Assembly (NCBI RefSeq): GCF_964340395.1
Contig: NC_135562.1
Span: 275,001 to 335,000 of the forward strand
DNA: 60,000 bases
From: Glandiceps talaboti
Lineage: Eukaryota; Hemichordata; Enteropneusta; Spengelidae
Reading direction: 5' to 3'
A model generated the notes under the pieces. The model was not told the origin of the DNA. It was given only the letters and a program-made list of their open reading frames with translations, and did not search any database. Every line of letters starts with the position of its first letter. Position 1 is the stretch's first letter. Made by a program: the position numbers and the translations under genes. Positions 42,295 to 55,075 of the stretch are shown one piece after another.

Positions 42295-43655
42295 TCATCT
42301 TTATGTAACCCCACAGTGTTATTTTTATCATAGAACAACCCCACATCTTATTTTTATCATAGAAGAACCCCACAGTGGTAGCTTTATCATAGAACAACTC
42401 CACAATTATGTTATGTTCATCACAGGACAACCCCACGGTATTATTTGTATCACAGAAGAACCCCACAGTGGTAGCTTTATCATAGAACAACTCCACAATT
42501 ATGTTATTGTCATCATTGGACAACCCCACGGTATTATTTGTATTATAGAACAACTCCACAATTATGTTATTTTCATCATTGGACAACCCCACGGTATTAT
42601 TTGTATTATAGAACAACTCCACAATTATGTTATTTTCATCATTGGACAACCCCACGGTATTATTTGTATTATAGAACAACTCCACAATTATGTTATTTTC
42701 ATCATAGAACAACCCCACGGTATTATTTGTATCATAGAACAACTCCACAATTATGTTATTGTCATCATTGGACAACCCCACGGTATTATTTGTATTATAG
42801 AACAACTCCACAATTATGTTATTTTTATCATTGGACAACCCCACGGTATTATTTGTATTATAGAACAACTCCACAATTATGTTATTTTCATCATTGGACA
42901 ACCCCACGGTATTATTTGTATCACAGAACAACTCCACAATTATGTTATTTTCATCATTGGACAACCCCACGGTATTATTTGTATTATAGAACAACTCCAC
43001 AATTATGTTATTTTCATCATTGGACAACCCCACGGTATTATTTGTATTATAGAACAACTCCACAATTATGTTATTTTTATCATTGGACAACCCCATGGTA
43101 TTATTTGTATTATAGAACAACTCCACAATTATGTTATTGTCATCATTGGACAACCCCACGGTATTATTTGTATTATAGAACAACTCCACAATTATGTTAT
43201 TTTTATCATTGGACAACCCCACGGTATTATTTGTATTATAGAACAACTCCACAATTATGTTATTGTCATCATTGGACAACCCCACGGTATTATTTGTATT
43301 ATAGAACAACTCCACAATTATGTTATTTTCATCATTGGACAACCCCACGGTATTATTTGTATTATAGAACAACTCCACAATTATGTTATTTTCATCATAG
43401 AACAACCCCACGGTATTATTTGTATTATAGAACAACTCCACAATTATGTTATTTTCATCATTGGACAACCCCACGGTATTATTTGTATCATAGAACAACT
43501 CCACAATTATGTTATGTTCATCACTGGACAACCCCACGGTGTTATTTGTATTATAGAACAACATGAAAGAGCAACCATACAGTGTTATTGTCACCACAGA
43601 ACAATTCCACAGTGTTTATTTTTATCATAGAACCAAACCCACAGTGTTATTTTCA
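42295..43655. repeat. 63-bp minisatellite, about 21 copies
   Basis: The core unit contains GGACAACCCCACGGTATTAT, TTGTATTATAGAACAACTCC and ACAATTATGTTATTTTCATC. The left and right edges hold shorter, more diverged units (ACCCCACAGTGGTAGC). Internal variants alternate TTTTCATCATTGG, TTGTCATCATTGG and TTTTTATCATTGG. With a period of 21 codons it is open in at least three frames on the two strands (up to 459 codons), which is an artefact. Confidence 0.96.
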
Positions 43656-44679
43656 TCGTATTAATGTCGGTCCCCAGCACTGTAAAATCTTAGCGCAAAA
43701 TTAAGGCAGCAAATCTTTTATTTAGCGTGTGGGGTAAAATGAGACAACGCTCGCAACAGTTAAAACTGATGCAATACAAATACAGTTGAAATGACATATT
43801 GATATTTACTCAAGGTAGTCGGTATAACCAGCCCTTTCCAAGAGAAAGTAAAGATACAGCACCAAGTTGTTTATAACAAAACACGACTGTAACGCCGATT
43901 TTATTGTTATTTAAATTCTTGCATTTAATTCAATACAACACCACTTGTAATATCATTTTTCAGTTATTAAAACGACAATATTTGATAGAATTAATCTGTT
44001 TCTTAGAATATTGTTACAAAAGACTGACTTTGTTATAAACTTATTTCCTCCCGTCTTCTTCATTTCAAACCTTGGGGGTTTTTAACGACGTAGAAGACAT
44101 TTTAGTGCTGAGTGAATGTACTTCAGAAACATGATATGTATACATAGTATATCATTCTATCTATTTTCTTAGTCAGACATCAAAAGTACCGAGATCACCA
44201 TTTAAATGAATTGCCTAATTGACATGTGAATAACTAAAACGTGAATAGAAAAAAAGGTTCGTTCAACTGTTTGTCTTGCAAGCAATTACTTGCAGATAGA
44301 AAAAAGGTCAACTCAATGAAATTAATGCAGCCGTTTTTTAGCAAAGGAAATTACATTTACTATTATTCTGCCTACTTTGATGCTTTTGTCAATTAAATTC
44401 ACGTCCGTATTGTAATTATGAACATTTTCACGTTCTCGTTTTGTTCAGTCAAAAACTGTTAATTCGGGCAGTATTTGACATGAAACCTTTGGAATGATTC
44501 AATTAATATTAAGTGTAGATAACCTTCTGCAGGGTCAAATGCAGGTTTTGTCTCCAACCAATATATGCCATTTAAAAACGTTATAGCAATCGAACCATAG
44601 TATAGTACGGCAATGTATGGATATAATCTATGCTTGTAGCGTTGATCGTAGAAATGTATAATCGTATGATATGTCCCTC

Positions 44680-44693
44680 CCCCCCCCCCCCCA
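44680..44693. repeat. Poly(C) tract
   Basis: A run of about 14 C in single-copy DNA. Confidence 0.9.
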
Positions 44694-46446
44694 ACATCTT
44701 AAAAGAGTACAGTAAATACTATAAACATCTCACCTTCTCGCTTCTAGAAAGCAGGAAACACACAACAGGAATACATGTGACGAAGTCTCATCAACCACAC
44801 CGATACCCGCTCAATAACACGGTTCCCCGGCCGTTCTATTATTTGTAATTTCTTATACAAACGTTAACCATTGAACGCCGTTGCAGTAACTCGACGATTG
44901 GTTGCCTTGACAACGCACACTCATTTCTATCCACGTGATATGCATGGTGGGTTTGTATTAGCGCGAAACCTGATGGCTTTGTAATGATACAATAACAATT
45001 TGTGTGAAAATGGAATCTGCTGCCTTGAATTATTGATGTACTATCACGTATGAATACATTAGGAATGATAAACACATACACTTTCTCTCTCTCTCAGCTA
45101 AATAGCTTGATGGACTATGCACTTTAGTGGACAGCTCTCATGTTAAGTGCTCAAGATACGTACAGTGCACTTGAAGATACAATGATATGTTCTCTTCCTG
45201 TAAAACTACAGTAGAACTGGCGATCGTATATCTAACACAATCGTTATTTACATAATAGACATAGTTGGCAATATTTTTCACGTCAGCGTGTCATACAAAT
45301 GCTATTTTCTATATTCTGTCTAATCATAAACTATTTTCAATGTGTTTTGAGAAGTTAATTTATTATGATCAACTGTCGTCATCTAAAAAAAATTGAACGT
45401 TATCATCGTTACCATCGTTACCATCGTGTTTTTGTGAGAAACTGTGATATTTGTGCAATGAACTTGAGAGAGACAGAAGAACAGAAGCAATTCGTCGTTT
45501 TTGTTTCCCTCTAAATGCTGATTATCAGCTATTGCTGCTTCTGGTCTAGTAACGCAATTGATATTATATGTTATTAAAGCAATATTATCATGAGTTAAAA
45601 TTCACTGTCCATGTAAGGAATATATTGCAACCCCAACACATTGTGCTATGCGTACATAATGTATTCAATTTAATGAATTCTATATAATGTATTAAGTTAA
45701 ATAGCAGTGTTACAGGATAGTTTAAGTTATACTCCTCTCCATCTCATTCCCGTCATTTCAATGTTGCTCTAAGTTTCATTTAATGGATCATGGATGCTTT
45801 TTCAGTTATAGGGACACTCGCTTCGTACACAAAGAAAGTGTCTGCAAACATTTCTACCGTTAATGTAACTGCCTACAATTTCTTGTTAAGCATTTCAATG
45901 ACACTATCACCACATTGTCAACTGTTACAATGCACCAACCCATAAACACATGTTCCGCCATTCCTAAGTCTGCATCTGTCATTAGTAAAGTGTTTGTAAA
46001 AATCATCTTTACCCATAGGTCTCGAACACAATACCTCTACCTCTGTATATATCTATCCAACGATACATTCTGTGACCACTTTACCATAAAGTTATTTGTG
46101 CTGAAATGGATTGTTACATAATTTATTCATCCTTAAAGTGACAACTTGTACATGGATGAGGGTTATGTAACAGATTAATTCCTCGGCTTCGTTTTGGATA
46201 GGACAATTATAATGGATGGGTTACCTCGGCTTCATCTTGGACAAAATTACAGCTGGGTTACCTGTTAAAACCACTAAATGGACTCTGACCTGTACAATAA
46301 CTATCAGTTATTTCAGTTAAAAAGTCTGTGTAAGTAGTTCTTATCTTTTACTTACAATATATATACATTGTAGGGCAACACATCACTACGTTAAATGTGC
46401 TGTAGTATATATTATAAACTAAAATGAGGTGTTAAGGAACCCATCA

Positions 46447-46483
46447 CCCCCCCCCCCCAAAAAAAAAAAAAAAAAAAAAAAAA
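46447..46483. repeat. Poly(C)/poly(A) junction
   Basis: About eleven C followed directly by about 25 A. It could be the A-tail of a retroposed sequence reading left to right, but no retroposon body is recognisable upstream. Confidence 0.8.
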
Positions 46484-46799
46484 CACAGGCGAAACTACTC
46501 TAGAAATCCCTACGACAACTAGTAGCTCCTACAGATTTCGTAAACATGGGATTGCAATCTTATCAATTACAAATACTCAAATTAGACAAATAGTGACTTG
46601 TTAATTACTTCACACAAGCAACAGGTTTACATTTGATACTGATCCCTCAACAGTGTTTCTGGAATAAGAAATACTTGTACCAGCATAAACTACTTTTTCA
46701 GTCGTTCATTTCCTGGCGTCGCTGTTATGATAAATTAGTCTATAAACTGCCATCACTGTTAAGATAAAGTTGTCTATAAACTGTATAATATATATATAC

Positions 46800-46895
46800 A
46801 TATATATGACATGATATGATATGTTATAATATAATATAATGTAATATAACATAACATAACATAATATAACATAATATAATATAATGAAATGTTAG
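46800..46895. repeat. (ATAATAT)/(AACAT) AT-rich low-complexity tract
   Basis: Short ATAAC, ATAAT and ATGAT units in irregular order; no coding content. Confidence 0.8.
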
Positions 46896-47143
46896 TAATT
46901 TAATATATTATGATATTGTTTTCCTATCGTCATCTTCCATGTGTCCCCATTATGTTAGATTACGGAATAATTCTTTAAATGGTATTTGCAATATTTCGAA
47001 GGAAAGGGTACATGTGTACTGACCACATCTCCAACATTTTCCCTTTCTACCTAAGCAGAGGCGATGCACGCAGCTGGGGATTACATGGACTGCATCGCTC
47101 ATCTTGCATTCATTACCGTGATAATCTTTATAAGAACAAAAGG

Positions 47144-47147
<4 letters not shown>

Positions 47148-47189
<42 letters not shown>

Positions 47190-47190
47190 T
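47148..47190. repeat. (CAT)n triplet repeat
   Basis: About 14 CAT units, reading as a Ser, His or Met run depending on frame. It borders the cysteine-rich open frame described in the findings. Confidence 0.92.
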
Positions 47191-47749
47191 CGCCATTGTC
47201 ATCGTCATCATTGTCGAAGAAATTGAAATTTCGTACTTGTAACAGCCCGAGTTTTATTCTTTAATTGTCATCGTTGACTAACCCAAATTTTGCGATGTCT
47301 GTATTAAGAGTTCAAGAATCGCCGACACACATAGCTGTTACGTATATTCACACAGATATAGCCGGAGGCATATGCACTGGATTATTAAATATTGCTGATG
47401 CCAACTCCACGATATAACTCTCCATCTCTTATATACCAATAAAATCTAGCCTCAGCACTCGGTAAACTTAATGATTTTGTGCTGTAGTACATTGTATCAT
47501 ATATTGGCCAAATATATTGAACGCAGGCAATGAATAAAATTGTTTATCACCATTTGGAATTCTATAAAATGAAATAGGCAAATTTTGTACTATCAAATAT
47601 CCCCATTGAGGTCATGTCAATTTCATCTCATATTACTGATGTTCTTATCATTCTATAATAGATCAAATTTTTCCCCAACGTACATCATCCTGACTTCTTT
47701 AACGAAGCTAATTCTGACGAGTCGTGCATCGTCTTTTCTTTAATTTTAT

Positions 47750-48008
47750 GGTTTCCATCTAAAAAAACTGTCACATGTTAATTCTTTATGGTTTTCATCT
47801 AAAACTGTCACATGTCAATTCTTTATGGTTTTCATCTAAAACTGTCACATGTCAATTCTTTATGGTTTTCATCTAAAACTGTCACATGTCAATTCTTTAT
47901 GGTTTTCATCTAAAACTGTCACATGTCAATTCTTTATGGTTTTCATCTAAAACTGTCACATGTCAATTCTTTATGGTTTTCATCTAAAACTGTCACATGT
48001 CAATTCTA
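47750..48008. repeat. 37-bp minisatellite, 7 copies
   Basis: The unit is CTTTATGGTTTTCATCTAAA followed by ACTGTCACATGTCAATT. The units are nearly identical except the first two. Confidence 0.95.
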
Positions 48009-48565
48009 TATTTTAATTTATTTTTCGCTTAAATTTATTTTTCGCTTAAACATCCTCTTAGTGGGACTATCCATTTTAGTTAGTTTGTGAATAAAAAATA
48101 ATAATAATTGAATAAATATATAAATAAATGAATATGTATATATACATACACATATCTGTGTGTGTGATTTATTGAACATCCAGACCCCTCAAAAAGACTC
48201 TTATTACTTTATTTTCATGTATTGAATTGCCTTACGACATTTGTTAGCATAGGAATTTACTAAATCTCAGGACATGTACTGAGGTCTTGTTTGTTTCTAT
48301 GGTAACAAACTTTCTCATCCAGAAATAAAACTCATTAGTCGTTATAGAATTTCACTCCAATACGCGTACGTTCTACTTTCAATAGAATCTATTCGCCTAC
48401 ATTCAACATATGAATAAGTTATACCTCTGCTCATTAGATATCACGATACTCAAAAAGAAATTAATATTCATGTTTTTGAAGATGATGGCGATAGCATACA
48501 AGACGATTCCATTATGATATTACATTTCTTTGTCACCAAGGACATCTTTCTTTCATCAAATATTC

Positions 48566-49190
48566 AAGCTATGTATAATTCATGGCTTTCAGCTTGTAGT
48601 CTGGTATATACTCTAATCTACAGCGAACGTCGCAATACCATTCAGCTTTTCTGTTTGATACAACCATGTCGAAACCAGGAAACTGAACGTGGTACACTTT
48701 AAGATAGCAAGATTAAATGAGTACAGTTTCCTGCTACACATGCCACCATGCAGACATCAAATGAACACCACAAAGGACATTTTACTCGCACGGATCAATG
48801 GGTGTTCGATAGTATAAAAACATTGGCACCCGACTGTCTACATGGAGTTACAAGACATTTAAATTGTTTATTTCATTTAGAATAAATGTAACAAACAAAT
48901 GCTATCTTGCTATTGAAGTGTGGCATATCCAGTTTCTTGTTGGTTTCTGCATGGTTGTATCAAACAGAAAAGCTGAATGGTTTTGTAAAATTCACTGTAT
49001 ATATAATTCATGGCTTTCAGTTTGCGTATTCTAATATATAATCTAATTTATACATTATTTATATCTATTTAGCTTTAGTTCGACCTTTGGGTTATATGGT
49101 GCTGTCAGACAAATATTGGATTTGCTAGAAGACGGTCCAGTTTCCCTTGTCTCATTTTCTCTAGAAAGCCATGAACTGAAGTATAGATAG
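48566..49190. repeat. Complex foldback region
   Basis: An arm at 48634-48714 (ATACCATTCAGCTTTTCTG, GATACAACCATGTCGAAACC, GATAGCAAGAT) is inverted at 48901-48984 with about 80 percent identity by eye. TATAATTCATGGCTTTCAG occurs directly at about 48577 and 49003, and an inverted partial copy (AAAGCCATGAACTGAAG) at 49168. It is probably an old foldback transposon with internal rearrangement. Confidence 0.65.
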
Positions 49191-49466
49191 TATTGTGAAT
49201 CCAATACAAAACTTACTTTATTATATTCACATTAGATAACAAGTGTGATAAACGTATTTCAGGCAATCCACAACATTTCATTTCATCATATTAATGCCGC
49301 CACCTATGATCTGAATTGTTCGAAATCAGCCTTACTTCCGATTCAAACCCAACCCCCACCCCCGGAACGTGTTTGTGTTAGTACACTTTTTTTCAGGTGA
49401 GAGCTGCCAATATCCATGTCAGAGTAGTCAGTGTAATGAAACGACTAGTGGATGTATACTATACAT

Positions 49467-49468
<2 letters not shown>

Positions 49469-49556
<88 letters not shown>
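49469..49556. repeat. (GT)n microsatellite followed by GCT triplets
   Basis: About 43 GT dinucleotides, then two short GCTGCTGCTGCTGTT blocks (49558-49600). Confidence 0.95.
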
Positions 49557-49557
<1 letters not shown>

Positions 49558-49819
49558 TGCTGCTGCTGCTGTTGTGGTTGGTGCTGCTGCTGCTGTTATT
49601 ATTTGTTTTTAGTGTCAGTTCAGACACTGGATAATCAATTCGATAATATCAATGTTATCCATATTTCACCATATTTGTGATTTAGCATCTTTAATTGCAT
49701 TTCCTTTCCATTGTTACTATGACAACGTGTCAGTAATGAAGGTCCTGTACGGCTCTCTTATTTGAAAACCATTGACTCCATACATTCCTATAATATAGAT
49801 TTATTACCATCAATGACAA

Positions 49820-50045
49820 TTACCATATATCTAAGTGAAGGCTGTGTTACTTGATACAACTTGCCTCATACATTAACATCACGTGCATTTCAAATTATTC
49901 TAAATATTGGCTGTGTTATTTCATACAACTCGCCTCATATATTAACATCACATAGATTTTAAGTACCAATGTTCACATTACTCTAGATAAAGGCTGTGTT
50001 ATTTCATACAACTTGCCACATACATTTTAAGTACCAATGTTACCA
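49820..50045. repeat. Degenerate tandem repeat, 3 copies
   Basis: GGCTGTGTTATTTCATACAA and CTTGCCTCATACATTAACAT recur three times at roughly 70-80 bp spacing. They lie downstream of the NXPE gene. Confidence 0.75.
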
Positions 50046-50712
50046 TTTAACTATAACTAACTGATGTCATTTGGTAATTTATATTGTTAATCCTGCATTT
50101 CTTGTGTGTATGAGTCGTTAAGGCAATGTTAGTGACATGATAGAAATTTAATATCGAAGTTCACCATGGAACTAATTAGACAAGTACCACAGATTTCTTG
50201 ATTAAAATAGGAGTTATTAAAATATGTAGAAAGTTGTCTGTTTTAGATTTAACGTCATATCTATTGGATTCTAGTACTAAGCGTTAATAAACATTGACAG
50301 AAAGCTTCGTACCCATCAAATATCTGGGAAAGTATTCAGATGTTTCTGTACGCCCCTAAACGACGACTTCACCAGGTCCTTTCGTTTAGAAGGCACCGTT
50401 ATAATATATGCTAATTCAATATGTGGAATCCTGTCCAACAACTGGTAGAACTCCCAATAGTAACAGTAAATTCTAAAAACAATAATTTAAAATGCCAACC
50501 TCGTATTTCAGCAGCTAAATCTGTTTCGACCAAGGTTTTGTGTATTGTGTATGGAATTCCTTAAACTGGTGTTGAGTAAAACTGGGACCTAGCATATAGT
50601 TTAATACAGATTGTACCATTTAAAGCTAAAAGTTATTAATTCATATCCCAATAATATGGTGACGAAATATTACGACTAGAATCATACATTGATTTGGTAA
50701 TTCCAAAGACAG

Positions 50713-51536
50713 TCAAAGTAAGTTGTTTTGTTTACAGATATATGAAAGAAACATGCAAATTTCTTCTCGAATAAGTTCCATTGGCATATGAATATCCATT
50801 TTATGTCCATGAACTACAGAATATGCAAAATTCATGTCCCAAATATCAATGAAAAATACTTTATGTCCGATAAAGACGTCCTTCATAGTTTGTACCATAT
50901 CAAGAAGGAGCCAGTAAGTGAATACGTTGCCTCTTTCATGAGGACCTTTGACGGCTACGAGTGTCTCAGGACAGCGCAGTCTCAGCCGTCTAATGGCCTG
51001 CTGAATATTCATGAGACGATCTACGTAGCTTTCTCGAGTCCAAGTATCAAAGTGAGCCCAAAGACTGATAACAAGTATATATTTACATTTTGGTGACGGC
51101 AGATTGTCTATGACGTCAACCATAAATGGGAAACGATCGATAGGTATTTCAGAATGACGAGTCAACGCATGATGGCGGTATATCATATTTATATCATTCT
51201 TCAGATCTCGTATCTGCCACTTATAATCATCGTTACCAGTTACCATGTATTTGTTTGGTATGGGGGTTACTCGTTGTCTCCAATTATTATGTGTAACGTT
51301 CACAGGATAGCCAATGATCTCCAGCATTTTTTGGAACCACTGACGAGTTGTTGAATCTCCAAGGAAGTAAATGTCCTTTCCTTTCAAACATCTTTGGACT
51401 TCAGTTTTATCAAACCATGGCTTATTCTTGCATACCAATGAATGCCACCTGTTACCCGACCAATAACCATCTGAAATTGTAGGAGGAAGGTCGACTTTAC
51501 AATCAGGCACGAGTTCAGGTGACGGGTATTTTCTGT
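50713..51536 (-). CDS. NXPE-family gene exon 4: PC-esterase domain and stop
   Basis: Residues 296-569, acceptor TTGATCAG, stop at 50713-50715. It encodes YPSPELVPDCKVDL, SDGYWSGNRWHSLVCKN, KGKDIYFLGDSTTRQWFQKM, LKNDINMIYRHHALTRH, FIDIWDMNFAYSV and the end MFLSYICKQNNLL. The whole esterase domain lies in a single exon, as is usual in NXPE genes. Confidence 0.95.
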
Positions 51537-51791
51537 CTGATCAAGATAAAACAAATATATAGTAATGATTATCTAAACATTAGAATAAAAGAATATAGTA
51601 CGGTTACCAGTAAGTAAATTAATTTGATATTTGAAAACCACTTTGTATTTATGAAAAAGTGATTACTCAAACAATTTACTGAAGTGGTGATCATTCAATC
51701 TTTTAGTTGCATCCATACACTAGTCATACGAGTTAATCAATTTAATATATATCCGTCAACAATCAAATAAACCAAAGAATCAATAAATCTA

Positions 51792-51842
<51 letters not shown>

Positions 51843-53920
51843 AATGTTCCATCAGCAACCTTGAGTCGTGCAATCAGACAACCAGCCAAGCTATACAGGA
51901 ACAAATCCATCCATCCATCTATCCTCCAGTCGATCGATCGATCAACAACCATATGACAAGGCATCAAACTAATAAATCACCTATGTAGCCCAGATGTTTC
52001 AATTAATTAATTAACTAACTAACTAACTAACTAACTAAACATATTGAATATACAAAGTTAAGTATATTACCTCTGATTCGTAGCGTTGACACATCTCCAC
52101 TAATTGCAACCATGGCATTTGGTCTATGCATTAATTAAAAAGAGAACAATAAATAAATTGTGATAGATTATATAGTATAATTGTAAATACTATACCACTC
52201 AGATATAATTAACAATTATTGACAATGCAAAGATTTTATTGCGCAGAATTTATACCATGTGCTTTATTATGAGAACGTTTTTGCAGACCAGCACCCTCAC
52301 AGAAATATTTGATCAGCCGCTGCACGTACATTGCTGTAACAGCTCTTAATTCGACATTTGTTTCTATTTAGACAGTACACAGATTTACTGTAAACAATTT
52401 AGGTGTCCATATGCTGAGTATATTACATTGTACATTCATTTCCAAGTTCACAGTGTGACCTTGTAAGCAATATGGTGCACTCTACTTTGATCATATAGAT
52501 GAGAATCGCATATCTATTTCAGATATTTAATCAGGTAGTTAAATAAGAAAAGGGTTTGTCCTTACGGGAGGAATTCTATCTACATCTTACTGCGTCAAAA
52601 TTGAAGCTTTTTATTACATACTTACGGATGGAACAAAACCTCATGGTCTCTTACTCCAGCCTTTATTTGCAAAATAACGTTTATAGATTGTACATTGTCG
52701 ACTCTAATATTGATAAGACTAGAGCAGGGAAGAGTTGCCGGAACATCACAAAGAAACTTTGTTTTTCCAAGGGCTCCCGGATGTGGAAATTCACACTTGT
52801 TTTCCCACGTTCCTTCTCTCTGTACAAAGCAATGCGATGTTTCTACCGTGTTACCCTTCACGAATTTACCCTTCCATGCCGCACGCAATTCTGAAGGTCT
52901 GTAGTCGTTTTGAAGCCAATGTATAGTTTCGCGCTGAACAATTAACATAACTTCCATAGTGACTTGTCCAACATAGCCAGCGTAAAAAAGTGCCGAATAA
53001 GTTCCGTTTCCATGATCAATTACTTTCCCCATCGTTCCAAATTTATTACTACTATTGTACATCGTAGCCTGCCACAGATCACCTCCATAAGGTCGTGGTC
53101 TGTTGTATTCATCAATGGCAGTAATCTGTAGTTCCACCAAATCTCCTTGTTGGATATCTTCCTTTCTATTCAGTAGGGAAAATTTTGAATTGTTTGCAGC
53201 AGTTCTTCCTTGGTTACTTATAAAAGCTGTCGATAAATTCCAGAAATTCTTATCTTTGCTGTTTTCCTGTCCCTGAAAGTTGCTGGATGAAGCAATAGTT
53301 AACTCAGGAGGAGATATTTTTGTTTTGTTTTCAGATTTCAGTCGGATCGTTAATTTAGATTTCTCTTTCTGGAAAATAAAAGTGGCAATGAGTTAGTTAT
53401 TGAAGATTATAAGAGTTTTGATATTGTGTATTTACGTTGCAATTCATCGCAAAGAGAGATTCCATTTCAATGTATAAATATTGAATATTGAGAGAAAGTG
53501 TTGCAGTAAATGTTTAATGGAATTGATAAGACACCTAGTCTGTATACTAAATCTTTTATGGCACACATTTAGATGAATTCTCAAAAGAGAGATGAACAAC
53601 TTGAAAAGTGTGGAATTATAGGTAGGTTTTATCACTGATGGTTTGGAATCGTAATATAACTTGAAGTTGGGAACATACAATTCCTGGCATCAGTCGGATC
53701 AGTAATTAAAACGAACAAACAAACCGGCTAACAAACAAACAAACAAGTATATGAAATTATCCACATGTACAAATGGATAAATTGAAAGACAGCCACGAAT
53801 TAATAAGACAAACTAGAGACAAATAAATAAATAAATAAATAAATAGATAGAAAAGTAGAGTCTCGTATAGTTGCAGATATATAAGTAGTGTGTAATATAT
53901 ATTCCATATAACAGATATAT

Positions 53921-53953
<33 letters not shown>

Positions 53954-54055
53954 GAAGACAGACAGACAGAGATACAGACAGAGATACAGACAGACAGAGA
54001 TACAGACAGAGATACAGACAGAGATACAGACAGACAGATACAGACAGACAGAGAT

Positions 54056-54152
<97 letters not shown>

Positions 54153-54259
54153 GATCGATTGGTACTCACGTATAGAAAAAAATCCTCGTATTCTGAGAAT
54201 ATGAAAACACTCGCACAAAACAATATGAAAGCAAATGTTACTCTCTGTGAAGGTTTCAT
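50713..54259 (-). CDS. NXPE-family protein (filamin-like plus PC-esterase), 4-exon gene (whole span)
   Basis: Four exons with matching phases give 569 residues. Residues 7-22 (VTFAFILFCASVFIF) are a signal peptide or signal anchor. About 60-275 form the Ig/filamin-like neurexophilin region (QITAIDEYNRPRPYGGDLWQ, DHGNGTYSALFYAGYVGQV, ELRAAWKGKF). About 305-569 form a PC-esterase domain with DGYWSGNRWHSLVC, the nucleophile motif LGDST (S357), the block ISLWAHFDTW, and a C-terminal DIWDMN with MDIH that may supply the Asp and His. The length matches NXPE1-4. These proteins are secreted or Golgi/membrane-anchored; the PC-esterase fold belongs to the GDSL/SGNH group that includes polysaccharide O-acetyl transferases and esterases. 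The animal substrate is not settled. Whether this copy is active is not known, but GDS is intact. Confidence 0.93.
51797..51842. repeat. (AAAT)n microsatellite
   Basis: About eleven AAAT units in NXPE intron 3. Short GATC, CATC and AACT tracts follow at 51908-52037. Confidence 0.93.
52071..52123 (-). CDS. NXPE-family gene exon 3 (53-bp micro-exon)
   Basis: Completes a phase 2 codon, encodes PNAMVAISGDVSTLRIR and ends in phase 1 at AG|GTAATA. It is supported by an acceptor (TGCATAG), by phases that exactly bridge exons 2 and 4, and by its place between the Ig-like and esterase parts. Very small, so lower confidence. Confidence 0.75.
52626..53368 (-). CDS. NXPE-family gene exon 2: stalk and filamin-like domain
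   Basis: Residues 31-277, phase 0 to 2, acceptor TTTCCAG and donor CC|GTAAGT. It starts with a basic, Ser/Asn-rich stalk (KEKSKLTIRLKSENKTK) and continues with KEDIQQGDLVELQITAIDEY, the hallmark opening of the NXPE Ig-like region. DYRPSELRAAWKGKF, KCEFPHP and several cysteines follow. Confidence 0.93.
53925..54150. repeat. (GACA)n microsatellite with GATACAGACA interspersions
   Basis: GACA units, a middle block with GAGATACAGACA and a perfect terminal block (54058-54150). The array ends about 20 bp from the exon 1 donor of the NXPE gene. On the gene strand it is (CTGT)n, which makes a continuous open frame through the donor. Confidence 0.95.
54170..54259 (-). CDS. NXPE-family gene exon 1: membrane anchor
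   Basis: The ATG at 54259-54257 opens residues 1-30, ending at the donor TAC|GTGAGT. The sequence MKPSQRVTFAFILFC continues as a hydrophobic signal or type II anchor. Choice of start: it gives the basic-then-hydrophobic order expected of NXPE proteins and joins exon 2 in phase 0. The following intron holds a large (GACA)n array starting about 20 bp from the donor. Confidence 0.8.
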
Positions 54260-54904
54260 TTTGTGAGTGGACAGAATCTTGGTTGATAGAGATTTATATT
54301 TGAGATTTATGTTAAATATCCATGAAGTGATTTGTAAGATAAATGCTATCATGCGATTATTTGACAAAATGAGGATTATTTCAGTAAGTACGTAATTTCT
54401 ACCGGCCAGGTTTGCAATTTTCATGACTGCTGTAGCCCCTCCTCCCCTCCTTATATATGCATCTCTTGTCTATCAATACAGGATGTTCCAAATTTAAAAT
54501 ATATGTCATATATAGGAAAACATTGTCTGTCAAATTGTAAAATTAAAACTTAAATTCACGAAATACAAATCAGAATATTTAGAATCAGACTATGCAAGAC
54601 GAAATGTAACTTGACACAACAAAAATTAATATAACCTTATGAAATAAATATATCACTCTCCTAAGTTATGTAGAAAAAATAAAATATTGTGTAACGATAT
54701 GATTGAGAAAGAGAAAGGTTGATTGCGTAGAGGTCGTATCACTCAGATAATGTGAATCACTTTATAAGTTTTATTCTGATTAGTTAGAAAACAAAGGAAG
54801 CAATAACATCTGTTGGCTGTACTGTTAATGAGTGATAAAGTAATTATATGATATTATACAGAAATAATACGAGTTCATTAGAATATTAACCACCCTAAGT
54901 AGGG

Positions 54905-55075
54905 TAGTTTGTTATGCCGAGTTCAAAACGGGGGTCATTTTATGAACATCCATTGCCATGGTAACGAAAATCACCATACTATACAGTTCAAAAATACACT
55001 GAGTTCAAAAAAGGGGTCATTTTATGAATATCCGTTGCCATGGTAACGAAAATCACCATAGTATTCAGATAATTT
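54905..55075. repeat. Direct duplication, about 95-bp spacing
   Basis: GAGTTCAAAACGGGGGTCAT, TTTATGAACATCC and TTGCCATGGTAACGAAAATC occur twice (about 54920 and 55003). A third weaker motif CCATGGAAAC lies near 55198. Confidence 0.8.

Noticed and set aside
42251-43630. 459-codon repeat protein
   Set aside because: Open in at least three frames on two strands, no start context, no splice partners; best explained by the 63-bp period.
53757-54424. 203-codon frame through NXPE exon 1 and the (GACA)n array
   Set aside because: Only the 30 codons from 54259 to the GTGAGT donor fit the gene; the rest is intron, and the upstream extension lacks a signal-anchor start.
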